Positions 6,917 through 14,881 of a stretch of DNA of 21,250 bases are shown here, in pieces. The translations under genes and the position numbers were made by a program. Source of the DNA: Acidimicrobiaceae bacterium. Its GTDB lineage: Bacteria > Actinomycetota > Acidimicrobiia > Acidimicrobiales > Bog-793. The DNA is taken from NCBI GenBank assembly GCA_025463965.1, contig JAODBN010000425.1, forward strand, positions 1-21,250. Direction: 5' to 3'. Position 1 is the first letter of the stretch. Each line of letters opens with the position of its first letter. The notes below the pieces were generated by a model. That model was given only the letters and a program-made list of their open reading frames with translations, searched no databases and was not told the DNA's origin.

Positions 6917-7732
6917 ATGTCGAGCGAATCTCAGTCCCCTAGCGAGTCACCCCTGTCGCATGAGCGACAAGCTGCCAGCGGCGAGTTCGACGGGCTCGCC
7001 GCGATTGTGACCGGCGGGGCGTCCGGCATAGGCCTCGCGACAGCCCGCATGCTCGTGTCGCGCGGTGCGCGAGTCGCCGTGCTCGACCCCGCGACGCCAC
7101 CGCCTGATGCCTCGGTCGAGGCGTTTGTCTGCGACGTCGCCAACGATGCCAGCGTCGTCGGCGCGGTGGCGGCCGCGATCCAAAGCCTCGGCGGCCTAGA
7201 CGTCCTCGTGAACAACGCAGGCATCGGCGCCCAGGGAACAGTCGAGGAGAACGGCGACGACGAGTGGCGCCGGTGTCTCGAGGTGAACGTGCTCGGCATC
7301 GTCCGCGTGAGCCGCGCAGCGCTCCCGGCATTGCGCTTGTCAGCGAACGCGGCCGTCGTGAACACGTGCTCAGCGGCGGCGGTGATCGGCCTTCCTCGCC
7401 GTGCTCTGTACAGCGCGACTAAGGGAGCTGTCCTCGCCCTAACCCGCGCGATGGCCGCCGACCACCTCGTCGAAGGGATCCGAGTGAACTGCGTGAACCC
7501 GGGCACCGCCGACACGCCGTGGGTGGGCCGGCTGCTCGACCAGGCTGCCGACCCGGCGGCCGAGCGCCTTGCACTCGTCGCCCGTCAGCCCCAGGGCCGG
7601 CTGGTGAGCGCTGACGAGGTTGCGGCGGCGATCTGCTATCTCGCAGGCCCGCTGGCGGGCTCCACGACTGGCACCGACCTCATCGTGGACGGGGGTCTGG
7701 TCGGTCTCCGGCTGCCACCTCGGACGTCATAA
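6917..7732 (+). CDS. SDR oxidoreductase, probable 2-keto-3-deoxy-L-fuconate dehydrogenase
   Basis: A 271-residue classical short-chain dehydrogenase/reductase. Residues 1-23 form a polar lead; the Rossmann fold has TGGASGIG (32-39), Asp57 at the end of the second strand (VLD, pointing to NAD rather than NADP), NNAG (99-102), N124 in LEVNVLG, and the catalytic set S152, Y165, K169 (LYSATKG), then NPGTADTPWVGRLL and the C-terminal GSTTGTDLIVDGG. In the pathway suggested by the neighbours it oxidises the 2-keto-3-deoxy sugar acid to the 2,4-diketo acid that the preceding hydrolase cleaves. ATG 6917 is chosen over an in-frame ATG at 6887 because GGAG (6907-6910) lies 6 bases upstream of it. It probably shares a transcript with the hydrolase. 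Confidence 0.9.
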   Translation: MSSESQSPSESPLSHERQAASGEFDGLAAIVTGGASGIGLATARMLVSRGARVAVLDPATPPPDASVEAFVCDVANDASVVGAVAAAIQSLGGLDVLVNNAGIGAQGTVEENGDDEWRRCLEVNVLGIVRVSRAALPALRLSANAAVVNTCSAAAVIGLPRRALYSATKGAVLALTRAMAADHLVEGIRVNCVNPGTADTPWVGRLLDQAADPAAERLALVARQPQGRLVSADEVAAAICYLAGPLAGSTTGTDLIVDGGLVGLRLPPRTS

Positions 7733-7745
7733 GCGAGCGCATCCG

Positions 7746-8130
7746 TTGATCGAGCGAGTGCCGCTCGGGCACTTCGGCCTGCACATCGACCGCTTCGTTC
7801 TGGGCTGCCCGCCGCTCGCCGGGCTGACCTCATCCGTCGACAGGGCGACGGCCGAGGGCGCGCTCGACGCGGCGTGCGAGCTGGGACTTCGACACACTCG
7901 CCTCACTGCGGCGTCGGTCTCTCGGAGGAGCGCCTCGGCGCGTACTTGTCGGGCAGGCCCCGCGACCAATTCGTGGTCTCGACGAAACCCGGGCGGCTGC
8001 TCGTACCGAGCGAGGCGACGTCGAGGGTGTCTACGGCTTCGATGGCACGCCCCGGCGGTCTCGGGTGCGCGATTGCAGCCGCGACGATTGACATCGTCCT
8101 CCCTCGACGACCGACACATCCGCTCTGCAG
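7746..8130 (+). pseudogene. Aldo/keto reductase (L-fucose dehydrogenase type), decayed
   Basis: Starting 13 bases after the SDR stop, one frame reads VPLGHFGLHIDRFVLGCPPLAGL and ends EGALDAACELGLR, the N-terminal barrel strands of an aldo/keto reductase. Near 7890 the frame breaks: the expected sequence around FDT is present only across two shifts, and a third frame continues HCGVGLSEERLGAYLSGRPRDQFVVSTKPGRLLVP to about 8010, split here by description into two parts at GAYL. The catalytic Tyr of the FDTxPxYG motif is read as Cys (TGC at 7907-7909). A third shift gives DGTP and DCSRDD, then an apparent deletion leads to IDIVLPRR near 8100. The remaining two thirds of the enzyme are missing. 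Relatives in such clusters oxidise L-fucose to its lactone. Confidence 0.78.
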
Positions 8131-8491
8131 AGCGTTGACCCACGATGAGCGCTCGGGACGAGCAGGACGGACCGACGCGGACCCGCGCCCTGTCGAGGCA
8201 CCGGTAAGGGACGCAGACAGGACCGCGCTGTCGGCACCATCCAGCCAAGCTCGCCGAACGGGTGGACGGAGCTGCCCCGCCATCCACCGCCCTCTAGCGC
8301 CCGTTGCATTAGGCCTGGACAGTCCGGCCGCTCACTCCGAGACTGGCGAACCAGACGCGCCTTTCTTCACGTGTCGGCGTAGTCCGACAGAACGCGTCGG
8401 ACGCCGCGAACAGCCCTCGCCAGCCTCACGAGATCGGGCATAAGTAAGGACGCAAGAGAGGCCCTGGGAAGCTTGACCATCCTGCTCAAAC
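8131..8491. other. Intergenic, likely eroded DNA after the reductase remnant
   Basis: About 360 bases between the recognisable end of the aldo/keto reductase remnant and the stop of the methyltransferase gene. Frames are open on both strands because of base composition, but none reads as a protein I recognise and none has a good start site. It may contain further eroded reductase sequence. Confidence 0.45.
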
Positions 8492-9364
8492 TCAGACGGC
8501 GGAGGTAGACGGACTGGGCCGGCCGGCAAGGTAGTAGAGCCACGCGTCTCGCGATTGGTCAGCCACCTCTAAGTCGATGCATCGGCCGTCGAGGCCAAAG
8601 ATCTCGACGGCTGCAAAGCCCGCAGCGTGAAGTTGGCGGACCTGCTCACTGGGGCGCACGTAGTAATGCCTGAGACGAAACTCAAGGGAACCATCCCGGA
8701 CCAGTGCGTGGCTACGGGCGGTCAAGACTTTGGGCGACTCATTGAGCAACCGAAGCAACCCCAGCTGAACCAGCCCACGAACCGCCATGTACGGGTTAGC
8801 CCGCTGTGCATCACTGAGGCGGAAGAGCTGCTCGAGTGAACAAAGATTGTGGGAAGAGAAACAGAAGACGCCCTCCCCGCCACACACACGCCTGAGCTCG
8901 CGCAGTGCCTGTTGCCGATCAATGTCATCGACCGTATCGAGGCCGTTATAGCTGAACAAGACAAAGTCGAACGACTCCGCTTCGAAAGCGCCAAGATCCC
9001 GCACGTCGGCCACCAGGAAGGACAACTCGTCCGCTCGCTCGGAGAAGGTCGCTCTGCAAGCCTCAATCATCTGAGGTGAGAAATCGACGGCAACGTAGGT
9101 CGCCACTCGGTCGGCAAAATGCATTGTCGTCCGACCCCCTCCAACGCCGACATCCAGCATCCTCTTGTCCCGCAGCCACGGCTCGAGCCGCTCGAGGATC
9201 GTCTTCTCCGGTGGCTGTAGCGCATGCGCACGGCTCAGAGGCCCCACGGCATCCTCACTCGCATACGCGACCTCATTGTCCGGGGATCTGGCGATGGCAG
9301 CGAGCGAGATTAGTAAGCGTCGAAGATCGCCGACCAGTACAGCTCCCACCTTGCTCTTCGCCAC
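8492..9364 (-). CDS. Class I SAM-dependent methyltransferase
   Basis: A 290-residue methyltransferase. The Rossmann core starts near residue 66: motif I LDVGVGGGRTT (70-80), acidic ribose-binding D94 in VAVDFSPQMI, motif II LVADVRDL around D120, motif IV region FDFVLFSYNGLD (132-143), then ALRELRRVCGGEGVFCFSSHN. The C-terminal part carries YYVRPSEQVRQLHAAGF, a segment often seen in small-molecule and glycan-linked methyltransferases. The substrate is unknown. The start is GTG at 9364, chosen because GGAGG (complement of 9371-9375) lies 6 bases upstream; a longer frame to 9514 exists but is unsupported. A degenerate copy of its 5' end lies about 390 bp upstream on the same strand. Its link to the glycan operon is only by proximity. 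Confidence 0.9.
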   Translation of the reverse strand: MAKSKVGAVLVGDLRRLLISLAAIARSPDNEVAYASEDAVGPLSRAHALQPPEKTILERLEPWLRDKRMLDVGVGGGRTTMHFADRVATYVAVDFSPQMIEACRATFSERADELSFLVADVRDLGAFEAESFDFVLFSYNGLDTVDDIDRQQALRELRRVCGGEGVFCFSSHNLCSLEQLFRLSDAQRANPYMAVRGLVQLGLLRLLNESPKVLTARSHALVRDGSLEFRLRHYYVRPSEQVRQLHAAGFAAVEIFGLDGRCIDLEVADQSRDAWLYYLAGRPSPSTSAV

Positions 9365-9689
9365 GGTCAACCTCCGACCTCGCGGGTCGTGCGATTCTCC
9401 GAACGCGTCGGGCCCACCGTACCTTTGAATGGCCACCGAACTCCAGGCCGGGTGCGCCGCCGGTAATGCAAGTGCATCTCTCAGGACAGGCCGCTCGATC
9501 TCGGCCTGACGCACCTCCTGCTAAGCCACGGGGCAGTACTACTGCAATTGGAACAGATCCCACCCATCAACGTAGGGCACCGCATCGCAGAGTCAAACGC
9601 CCGGAACCGGCTCATCACCCATCTATCGAGCCGCCCGATAAGCAGCGAGCGAGACTTTCGCCTCCCTCGGAGCTGTCGGCACCCGGATG
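9365..9689. other. Intergenic region upstream of the methyltransferase
   Basis: No gene that I can support. It should hold the methyltransferase promoter on the minus strand. Together with 9796-10152 it forms a nearly 800-base interval whose only recognisable content is the duplicated methyltransferase 5' end at 9690-9795. Confidence 0.45.
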
Positions 9690-9795
9690 ATTCGAGGCGC
9701 AATCAGTAGGCGTCGAAGGTAGCCGGCGACTACCGCCCCGGCTTGTTCTTTGCCACGGCACCTCGAACCTCGCAGCCCGATTCTCCGGAGGTGGG
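9690..9795 (-). pseudogene. Degenerate duplicate of the methyltransferase 5' end
   Basis: On the minus strand a GTG at about 9760 begins VAKNK, and after a one-base shift continues AVVAGYLRRLLIAPRI, to be compared with VAKSK and AVLVGDLRRLLISLAAI at the start of the adjacent methyltransferase. The similarity extends upstream of the start codon: both have GGAGAATCG followed by a GCGAGGT-containing segment and then the GTG. The copy is out of frame after eight codons (TAG) and ends within about 20 codons. It looks like an old partial tandem duplication that includes the translation-start region. Confidence 0.6.
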
Positions 9796-10152
9796 CAGCG
9801 CCAACCTAGCCTCGAGAGGCCGGCCGCACCCCCGTGAGATGCGTTCAACTTCGGCGGCAGATCCGTGGAAATCGCATGCACGCGTAGGCTAGTGATGTGC
9901 TCGCGAACCAGGGTGACGTTTCTTCAGGCAGCGCTCCTAATTGTGCTGCTGCCCAGGCCGGAAACGTCGCTACGCGACAGAGACCTCGCGGGTGGTGCTC
10001 CCCCAGTTGCCACCCGCCGGGTGGCCGAGGTGCTCTGCCGTCTAGCGGGTTAGGTGGTGACAGCGTCGCTCGCGCCCTCGTTCGTGCGCCATGCGAGTCA
10101 TGAGCCCTACCTTGGCGTTCAACTTGCCGGAGCGCCTTACCTCGGTGCGCCA
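9796..10152. other. Intergenic region before the hypothetical gene at 10153
   Basis: No convincing gene. The frame of the next gene remains open back to a GTG at 10054, so the 3' part of this stretch may be coding if that start is used. Confidence 0.4.
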
Positions 10153-10788
10153 ATGATCGATTGGGCGAGCACCGGTGCCTCCGCCGCTACGGCGGCGGGC
10201 ACGTTGGCACTCGCCGTCTCGACACTCGTCGCTGTTCGCTCCTCCCAGCGCGCTGCCCGGGCAACGGAAGCGGCACTGCTCGCCAATATTCGTCCGCTGC
10301 TCGTCGCCTCTCGGCTCGATGACGCCCAACAGAAGGTCGGCTTCCTCGACGACCACTGGATCCAGGTGAGCGGCGGTCATGGCGTCGCCGAGGCTACGGA
10401 TGAGGTGATCTATCTAGTAATCGCCCTGCGCAACTCTGGCAGGGGCCTAGCGGTGCTCGATCGTTGGGGCATCATCGAGGGCGTACCCAGCGATCGACCC
10501 TCGGGGCAGGAAATCGCAGCTTTCCGTCGGCTGACAAGGGATCTCTACATTCCACCGGGAGACACCGGCTTCTGGCAAGGTGCCCTGCGGGACCCCGCAG
10601 ATCCGGTTTTCGCTTCAACGATCCAGGTGATCAAAGAGCAGCGCACCTTCACCGTCGACCTGCTCTATGGAGACAGCGAAGGCGGGCAGCACACAATCAG
10701 CCGTTTTCTCATGCGTCCGATCTCGAACGGACAGTGGCTCGCCACCCTCTCTCGCCACTGGAATCTAGACAGAGCGGACCCGCGCTGA
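10153..10788 (+). CDS. Hypothetical protein with N-terminal membrane anchor
   Basis: A 211-residue protein. One hydrophobic segment (about 8-28, GASAATAAGTLALAVSTLVAV) is followed by a basic, alanine-rich stretch (RSSQRAARATEAALL) that may form a short helix or coiled coil, then a soluble domain with several predicted beta strands: IRPLLVASRL, DEVIYLVIALRNSGRGLAVL, GDTGFW, QRTFTVDLLYGD and QHTISRFLMRP. The pattern of an N-terminal helix, RAxxAxxA stretch, then a beta-rich region containing LRNxGxGxA is a recurrent type among uncharacterised actinobacterial proteins. ATG 10153 is chosen because it places the anchor at the N-terminus; GTG 10054 would add 33 atypical residues. Ribosome sites are poor for both. 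Function unknown. It is convergent with the secreted protein gene 61 bp downstream. Confidence 0.7.
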   Translation: MIDWASTGASAATAAGTLALAVSTLVAVRSSQRAARATEAALLANIRPLLVASRLDDAQQKVGFLDDHWIQVSGGHGVAEATDEVIYLVIALRNSGRGLAVLDRWGIIEGVPSDRPSGQEIAAFRRLTRDLYIPPGDTGFWQGALRDPADPVFASTIQVIKEQRTFTVDLLYGDSEGGQHTISRFLMRPISNGQWLATLSRHWNLDRADPR

Positions 10789-10849
10789 CTGTGTGCTCCC
10801 CCCTTGCTCACAGCTCTGTACGCCGGAGAACTGACCCGGGACCACTTCA

Positions 10850-12154
10850 TCACCCCTGAATCGCAGCCCGATATGCGGCGAGTGAGACATATCGACTCCC
10901 CTGGAGCTGAAAGTCCCAAGCCCATTGAAGCGCTCCGAGGTTGCAGGATCGTACGAGGCGCAGAATGGCTGGCAACGCGCTGGCAGGATCGTTTCCCGGG
11001 TTCTCCCCAATCACCGCAAGACCGTGACGCCTAGCGAGATACGACAGATATCGGGTGTCCGACCAGTCGATCATCGCGGAGCTGCCGATCGGCACGGACG
11101 AATCGAGCGGGCTGCACCCGTTGTTCGAAGGTGAACCACTGCCGTCACCTACGCTGGAGATGTCGAGCACTAGCTCCCGATATTTCGCGAGTTTATCCAG
11201 CACGACATTCCACACCGCCCCAGTGTTCAACGTATGAACCGGATCGTAAGGCACCTCCGCGAGGTCCGCTGCGATCCGCGCGTTGTACAGATAGGGTTCT
11301 GCACCGTCCCCGGGCATGACGAGCTGCAACAGACCAGTGTAACCGGAGGCCCGATACGTGGAAATCTCCCATTTCGTGGCATTAATCGACGCGTTCAGAT
11401 ACCACGTGTACCAGCGGGCCACCTGGGCTTGGCTCAGCTGGGCTCCCCGGAAGGTGGGCGTGCCGGGAACCCATCCCGGGAGCGGCGACGGCGGGGTCCC
11501 CTTCGGCAGGTCATGTGCAATCCCCTGCGCGTTCGGGTCAAACGCCCACCAATTGTTCTTCGGCGCTTCCGGGTAGAGGACCTCTCCGACGGCCGAGAGG
11601 CCGACACGGTAGTACTCGACAGGTCCCAGCGCGGCGACCACCTGCCGCATGTAGTGACCGGCTGCGCTTCGCACGGCCGCATTGAACTCGAAGTTCGCGG
11701 TCCCCGAGCTCTCCCCGTACTGATCCATCAGTTGGCCGATATTGAGTACCCAACTGGGCGCGCATTGCAAGCCGATGTCGACCGCTATTGCAAAGCCCGC
11801 TTTGCGAAACGCATTGACGGCCACCTGCTCATGGGCCCGGTACGAAGCATCCGTGACACCCGGGCGTGGCTCCCATGCGCTCCAGCACAGAGAGACCGTC
11901 GCGAGTCGGATACCTGCCATGTAATCAGCCGCCAGGTCGGCTGGATTGGCTTCGAGCACACCGAAGACCGTTCCGGACTGGCGAGGCGCTGCGGAGGTCG
12001 TTGCGCCAAGGAGACTCGCGCCGAGGACCAGAGCCATCCCTCCAGTGAGCAGGATGCGGCGCCGAGCCAACGACCGAAGAAGAGAGCCCAGGCCCTTCCG
12101 CCTGCCTCGAGGCGGGCGCAACGAGCCCGACTGGCCTATTGAGCGCAGGAGCAC
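10850..12154 (-). CDS. Secreted TIM-barrel glycosidase-like protein
   Basis: A 434-residue protein with an arginine-rich N-terminus (RGRRKGLGSLLRSLARRR) and a hydrophobic core about 34-56 ending in ATTSAAP, which looks like a Sec-type signal or membrane anchor. The mature part resembles a glycoside hydrolase barrel: an early strand GIRLATVSLCWSAWEPRPG (81-99), typical of GH42/GH5-like enzymes in which a Trp/Glu strand opens the barrel, a strand FAIAVDIGLQCAPSW, then YRVGLSAVGEVLYPE with candidate acid/base E191, and VIGENPG with candidate nucleophile E384, followed by a final strand LGALQWAWDF. I do not recognise the exact family and the catalytic residues are inferred by position. Start GTG 12154; no strong ribosome site, so an inner start is possible. 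It may trim the glycan made by the nearby operon. Confidence 0.75.
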   Translation of the reverse strand: MLLRSIGQSGSLRPPRGRRKGLGSLLRSLARRRILLTGGMALVLGASLLGATTSAAPRQSGTVFGVLEANPADLAADYMAGIRLATVSLCWSAWEPRPGVTDASYRAHEQVAVNAFRKAGFAIAVDIGLQCAPSWVLNIGQLMDQYGESSGTANFEFNAAVRSAAGHYMRQVVAALGPVEYYRVGLSAVGEVLYPEAPKNNWWAFDPNAQGIAHDLPKGTPPSPLPGWVPGTPTFRGAQLSQAQVARWYTWYLNASINATKWEISTYRASGYTGLLQLVMPGDGAEPYLYNARIAADLAEVPYDPVHTLNTGAVWNVVLDKLAKYRELVLDISSVGDGSGSPSNNGCSPLDSSVPIGSSAMIDWSDTRYLSYLARRHGLAVIGENPGNDPASALPAILRLVRSCNLGALQWAWDFQLQGSRYVSLAAYRAAIQG

Positions 12155-12506
12155 CAGCCGGAGGGCTGATCAAGGAACGTGCTGACCACAATGCTCCTGA
12201 CGCCTGCGGAAGGCCTGACCTTCAGCGAACACTTCATCGGGGAGCGTATCGGCCGCGGCATCGTTCGACAAGCAATGCCCCATCGTTGCGAGAGAGAAGC
12301 TTGATCATCGGTTCACTTTCTATGGAGGCGGTGCGTCTCGGCGCAATGCCTCACTGCTGATGGTCGGCGTGGTAGGGACGCGCTCAGCGATCGGAACAGC
12401 ACCCGTTCAAAGGTCGTGGGACGCGGCTGGTCCCGCCAAAGGTCGCTGTGCACGCAACCACTGGTCGGGAGTTGTCGCCGAATGGCTCAGGTACCTGCTG
12501 ACAGGC
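12155..12506. other. Intergenic, nothing recognised
   Basis: About 350 bases between the start of the secreted-protein gene and the stop of the regulator gene, both on the minus strand. It should hold the promoter of the secreted-protein gene. Plus-strand frames exist but none has a credible start and protein-like composition. Confidence 0.45.
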
Positions 12507-13262
12507 TCAGTGGTTGTGCCGAATGCCGATGTCGGGGGCACTGAGCAGCTCGGCCATTCTGGGAGAGGGGTCGATGCCGAGGTCGTGCAGCACGAACTGC
12601 TCGTACGCGCGACAGCGGCGTATCGCCTCGGCGACGTTGCCCTGGGCGATGTGTGCCCTGATGAGAGCTCGATGTGCGCTCTCTCGTAGGGGCTCTCGCT
12701 CGATCGCCATTCGCGCCGCCAGGACTGCCGTGTCGAAGCGCCCGACATCGGTGCAATGCTCCGCGAGCGCCTCCAGGGTCAACAGAGCGAGCTGATGATG
12801 GTGCTCACGCTCGACAATGATCCAGTCGTCGTACCAGCCGGGCAGCAACTCCTGCCACAAGCCAGACTCGGCCATTTCGATGCTCTCGCTCTCGAAACGA
12901 CCCGCAAGAAGGTCGTGGGCTAGGGCTGACCCCCGATGTACGTCGACGTCGAGGGCGGGATGAATTCGGAGTTCGTCATGTCCCGATTCGATGATCGAGA
13001 GTCCCGTCATTCCCAGCCGCCACAATGCCGAGCGCAGGCTGCCATGCGCGCGTTGTTCGGAGGCCTCGCCCCAAAGGGTTCCGGCGACATAACCCCGCGG
13101 GAGCCACTTGCCGCGTAGAGCTAGGAATGCGACCAATCGCCGCGCCCCTTGAGCGAGTGGGACTTCCTCACCGTCGCGGCGCAGCGCGAACTCACCGAGG
13201 AGGTACAGAGAAAGCTTTGGCGGCTCTGCGTTAGCGTCCTCGCCTCGACGGTTGCTGGCCAT
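12507..13262 (-). CDS. SARP-like transcriptional activator (winged helix + BTAD)
   Basis: A 251-residue regulator of the AfsR/DnrI/SARP type. The N-terminal OmpR-like winged helix spans about 16-102: LSLYLLGEFALRRDGEEVPL, ARRLVAFLALRGKWLPRGYVAGTLWGE, then SLRSALWRLG and the wing ELRIHPALDVDV. The bacterial transcriptional activation domain (BTAD) spans about 107-245, built of tetratricopeptide-like helices, with ERFxxAVLAARMAIEREPLRESAHRALIRAH-like spacing and YEQFVLHDLGIDPSPRMAELL at the end. It has no ATPase or sensor domain, so it is a small stand-alone SARP. Start ATG 13262 has GAGG 5 bases upstream; the frame stays open for another 144 codons, but these look non-coding. It faces away from the glycan operon and is the natural candidate to activate it. 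Confidence 0.9.
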   Translation of the reverse strand: MASNRRGEDANAEPPKLSLYLLGEFALRRDGEEVPLAQGARRLVAFLALRGKWLPRGYVAGTLWGEASEQRAHGSLRSALWRLGMTGLSIIESGHDELRIHPALDVDVHRGSALAHDLLAGRFESESIEMAESGLWQELLPGWYDDWIIVEREHHHQLALLTLEALAEHCTDVGRFDTAVLAARMAIEREPLRESAHRALIRAHIAQGNVAEAIRRCRAYEQFVLHDLGIDPSPRMAELLSAPDIGIRHNH

Positions 13263-13880
13263 CACGACCTCAGCCCAGAAATGGAGGGTTCGGAATGGTG
13301 GTGAACTGCCCCCACATTCGTGAACACTCGACGTCACCTTAAAGGTCTCTATTGACTGCGCCGTCCCTCCAGATGACGAGCGCATGACGGCGTCCGGAAC
13401 AGGGCCCTTCTCCTCGGGGTTGTCGGTTCGACGTCCGTCAGCAACATCTCTACCCCTGGCCACCTGCCTGAAGCGTCTTGGGAACATGGCATGAAAGTCA
13501 CTACGGGCCGTGGTACTGCGCCCACGCATGGTGGCAGGCCCTACAGATGTTGGCATGTGCCACCGTCGCGTCATCAGTCGTCGATCGAACTGATTATTAG
13601 CCTCCACGTCCGCCACCGTCACGCCGACTGCTGCTGTCTCTCGCCGAAAGACGCCCGGCGGGTGCAAGACACCCTGCCGCTGCTGCTGGACCACCGCTTA
13701 GATGACTGTCGCGTTACAGCGACTGCAATAACGCAGCTACTCGTCGGCGGAGATAGCCGGTACGTCAGGGAGTGATTCCCGGCCATGGTCACATAGGAAT
13801 CGACTCGTCGGGTGGGGACCGCGCGCTCACCGTTCGAGCGTCGCCGGCTTCGCGCTCGCGCTGGGGTTCCCAGCGAGACG
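13263..13880. other. Divergent regulatory interval between regulator and glycan operon
   Basis: About 620 bases with no gene that I can support. Short open frames on both strands show no family resemblance and lack ribosome sites. The interval must hold the promoters of the SARP-like gene and of the glycan operon; the one recognisable signal is the tandem repeat at its 3' edge (13881-13902). Confidence 0.5.
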
Positions 13881-13902
13881 GGCCGGTGACGGCCCGGTGA
13901 CG
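13881..13902 (+). promoter_or_regulatory. Tandem 11-bp direct repeat, candidate SARP site
   Basis: GGCCGGTGACG (13881-13891) is followed immediately by GCCCGGTGACG (13892-13902), identical at 10 of 11 positions. Flanking 11-bp units (13870-13880 and 13903-13913) keep only the terminal ACG and some G positions. SARP regulators bind direct repeats spaced by one helical turn (11 bp) near the -35 region of their targets. The site lies between a SARP-type gene and the glycan operon. If it occupies the -35 zone, transcription would start downstream of the GTG at 13919, favouring a start codon further in. Confidence 0.5.
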
Positions 13903-14002
13903 CGATGGGCACGAAGCCGTGATGGGCCGCTCACAGCGCCCTCCTACCCTGGGAGCCAGCCGAACACCAGGGCCGACAACACCAGGGACGATTGGAACAC
14001 GT

Positions 14003-14881
14003 ATGGCCGAAATGCGCTTGAGCCGTGACTTCGCCGCGGCCGCAACCTCGTATACCGATCGCGATCTTCTCGACGCCGGGATCGGTCCACCTCAACATCG
14101 CGTGCCGCTCGAGACCGGAAACAAGACGACCGGTGAAGGCAACGGCCCCGGCATCGACCTTGAAATCGTGGTCCCCGCTTTCAACGAGCAGGAACGGATA
14201 GGGCCGACGTTACTGGCGCTGGTCGAGCAGGTTCGATCGATGTCCCTCTCCGCCGTGGTACGCGTGATCGACAACGGGAGCAGCGACCGAACGGCAGAAG
14301 TTGTCGACCGTGTCATCGAGATGGTCGGGCCGGATCGACTAGTCATCACCGGATGCTCGAGCAAGGGCAAGGGCAATGCGGTGGCCCGTGGCGTCCTCTT
14401 GTCCGATGCACGATGGGTCGGCTTCTGCGATGCCGATCTCGCAACGCCGGCCTCAGCGCTCGACGACGCAGTGGGTTACCTGAAGCAGGGATGGCCCGTC
14501 GTGGTCGGTTCGCGCCGCTGCGCCGGAGCCAATTTACGAGAAGCGCAGCCCTTTATCCGAAAAACGGGTGCCAAAGCGTTTCAATTGGTGACGAGAGATC
14601 TGGCCGGGGGAATCCACGACACGCAATGCGGATTCAAGTTTTTCCAGCGGAAGGCAGCCCAACAGCTCTTCTCCGGCGCCGCGATATCCGGTTTCGCCTT
14701 TGATATCGAACTGCTTGTTCGGGCACACGCATTGCATCTTCCCGTCCGGGAGTTTCCTGTCGACTGGAGCGACCGGCCCGGGTCCACCTTCCGACCCATC
14801 CACGATGGCCTCGAGGCTGCCCTCGATCTTTGGTACTTGTGGAAGGTGGCGCGAGCCTCACAAGCCCCTCATGCCGCCTAG
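14003..14881 (+). CDS. GT2 glycosyltransferase, DPM1/polyprenyl-phosphate glycosyltransferase type
   Basis: A 292-residue cytoplasmic or membrane-associated family 2 transferase that most likely moves a sugar from a nucleotide donor to polyprenyl phosphate. Visible motifs: VPAFNEQERI (57-66), VIDNGSSDRT around 90-95, SKGKGNAVARG, the metal-binding DADL (143-146), VVGSRR, DTQCGFKFF (from 206) and GFAFDIELL (acidic pair around 234-236). This order is that of dolichyl-phosphate mannose/glucose synthase-like enzymes; there is no C-terminal membrane segment. I chose ATG 14003 because codons from the alternative GTG 13919 to there look non-coding and a possible regulatory repeat lies just upstream; neither start has a strong ribosome site. 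The stop overlaps the next gene's ATG by 11 bases. Confidence 0.9.
   Translation: MAEMRLSRDFAAAATSYTDRDLLDAGIGPPQHRVPLETGNKTTGEGNGPGIDLEIVVPAFNEQERIGPTLLALVEQVRSMSLSAVVRVIDNGSSDRTAEVVDRVIEMVGPDRLVITGCSSKGKGNAVARGVLLSDARWVGFCDADLATPASALDDAVGYLKQGWPVVVGSRRCAGANLREAQPFIRKTGAKAFQLVTRDLAGGIHDTQCGFKFFQRKAAQQLFSGAAISGFAFDIELLVRAHALHLPVREFPVDWSDRPGSTFRPIHDGLEAALDLWYLWKVARASQAPHAA

Noticed and set aside
13301..13325. Direct repeat GTGAAC upstream of the SARP gene
   Set aside because: The 19-base spacing does not match the one- or two-turn spacing of SARP sites and the motif is short enough to be chance.
13263..13694. 144-codon upstream extension of the SARP-like gene
   Set aside because: The winged helix begins just after ATG 13262, which has a ribosome site; the extension is not protein-like and lies in the regulatory interval.
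14700..14870. N-terminal extension of the first GT4
   Set aside because: Overlaps the conserved end of GT2 in another frame; the ATG at 14871 gives a normal GT4 N-terminus and a short coupling overlap.
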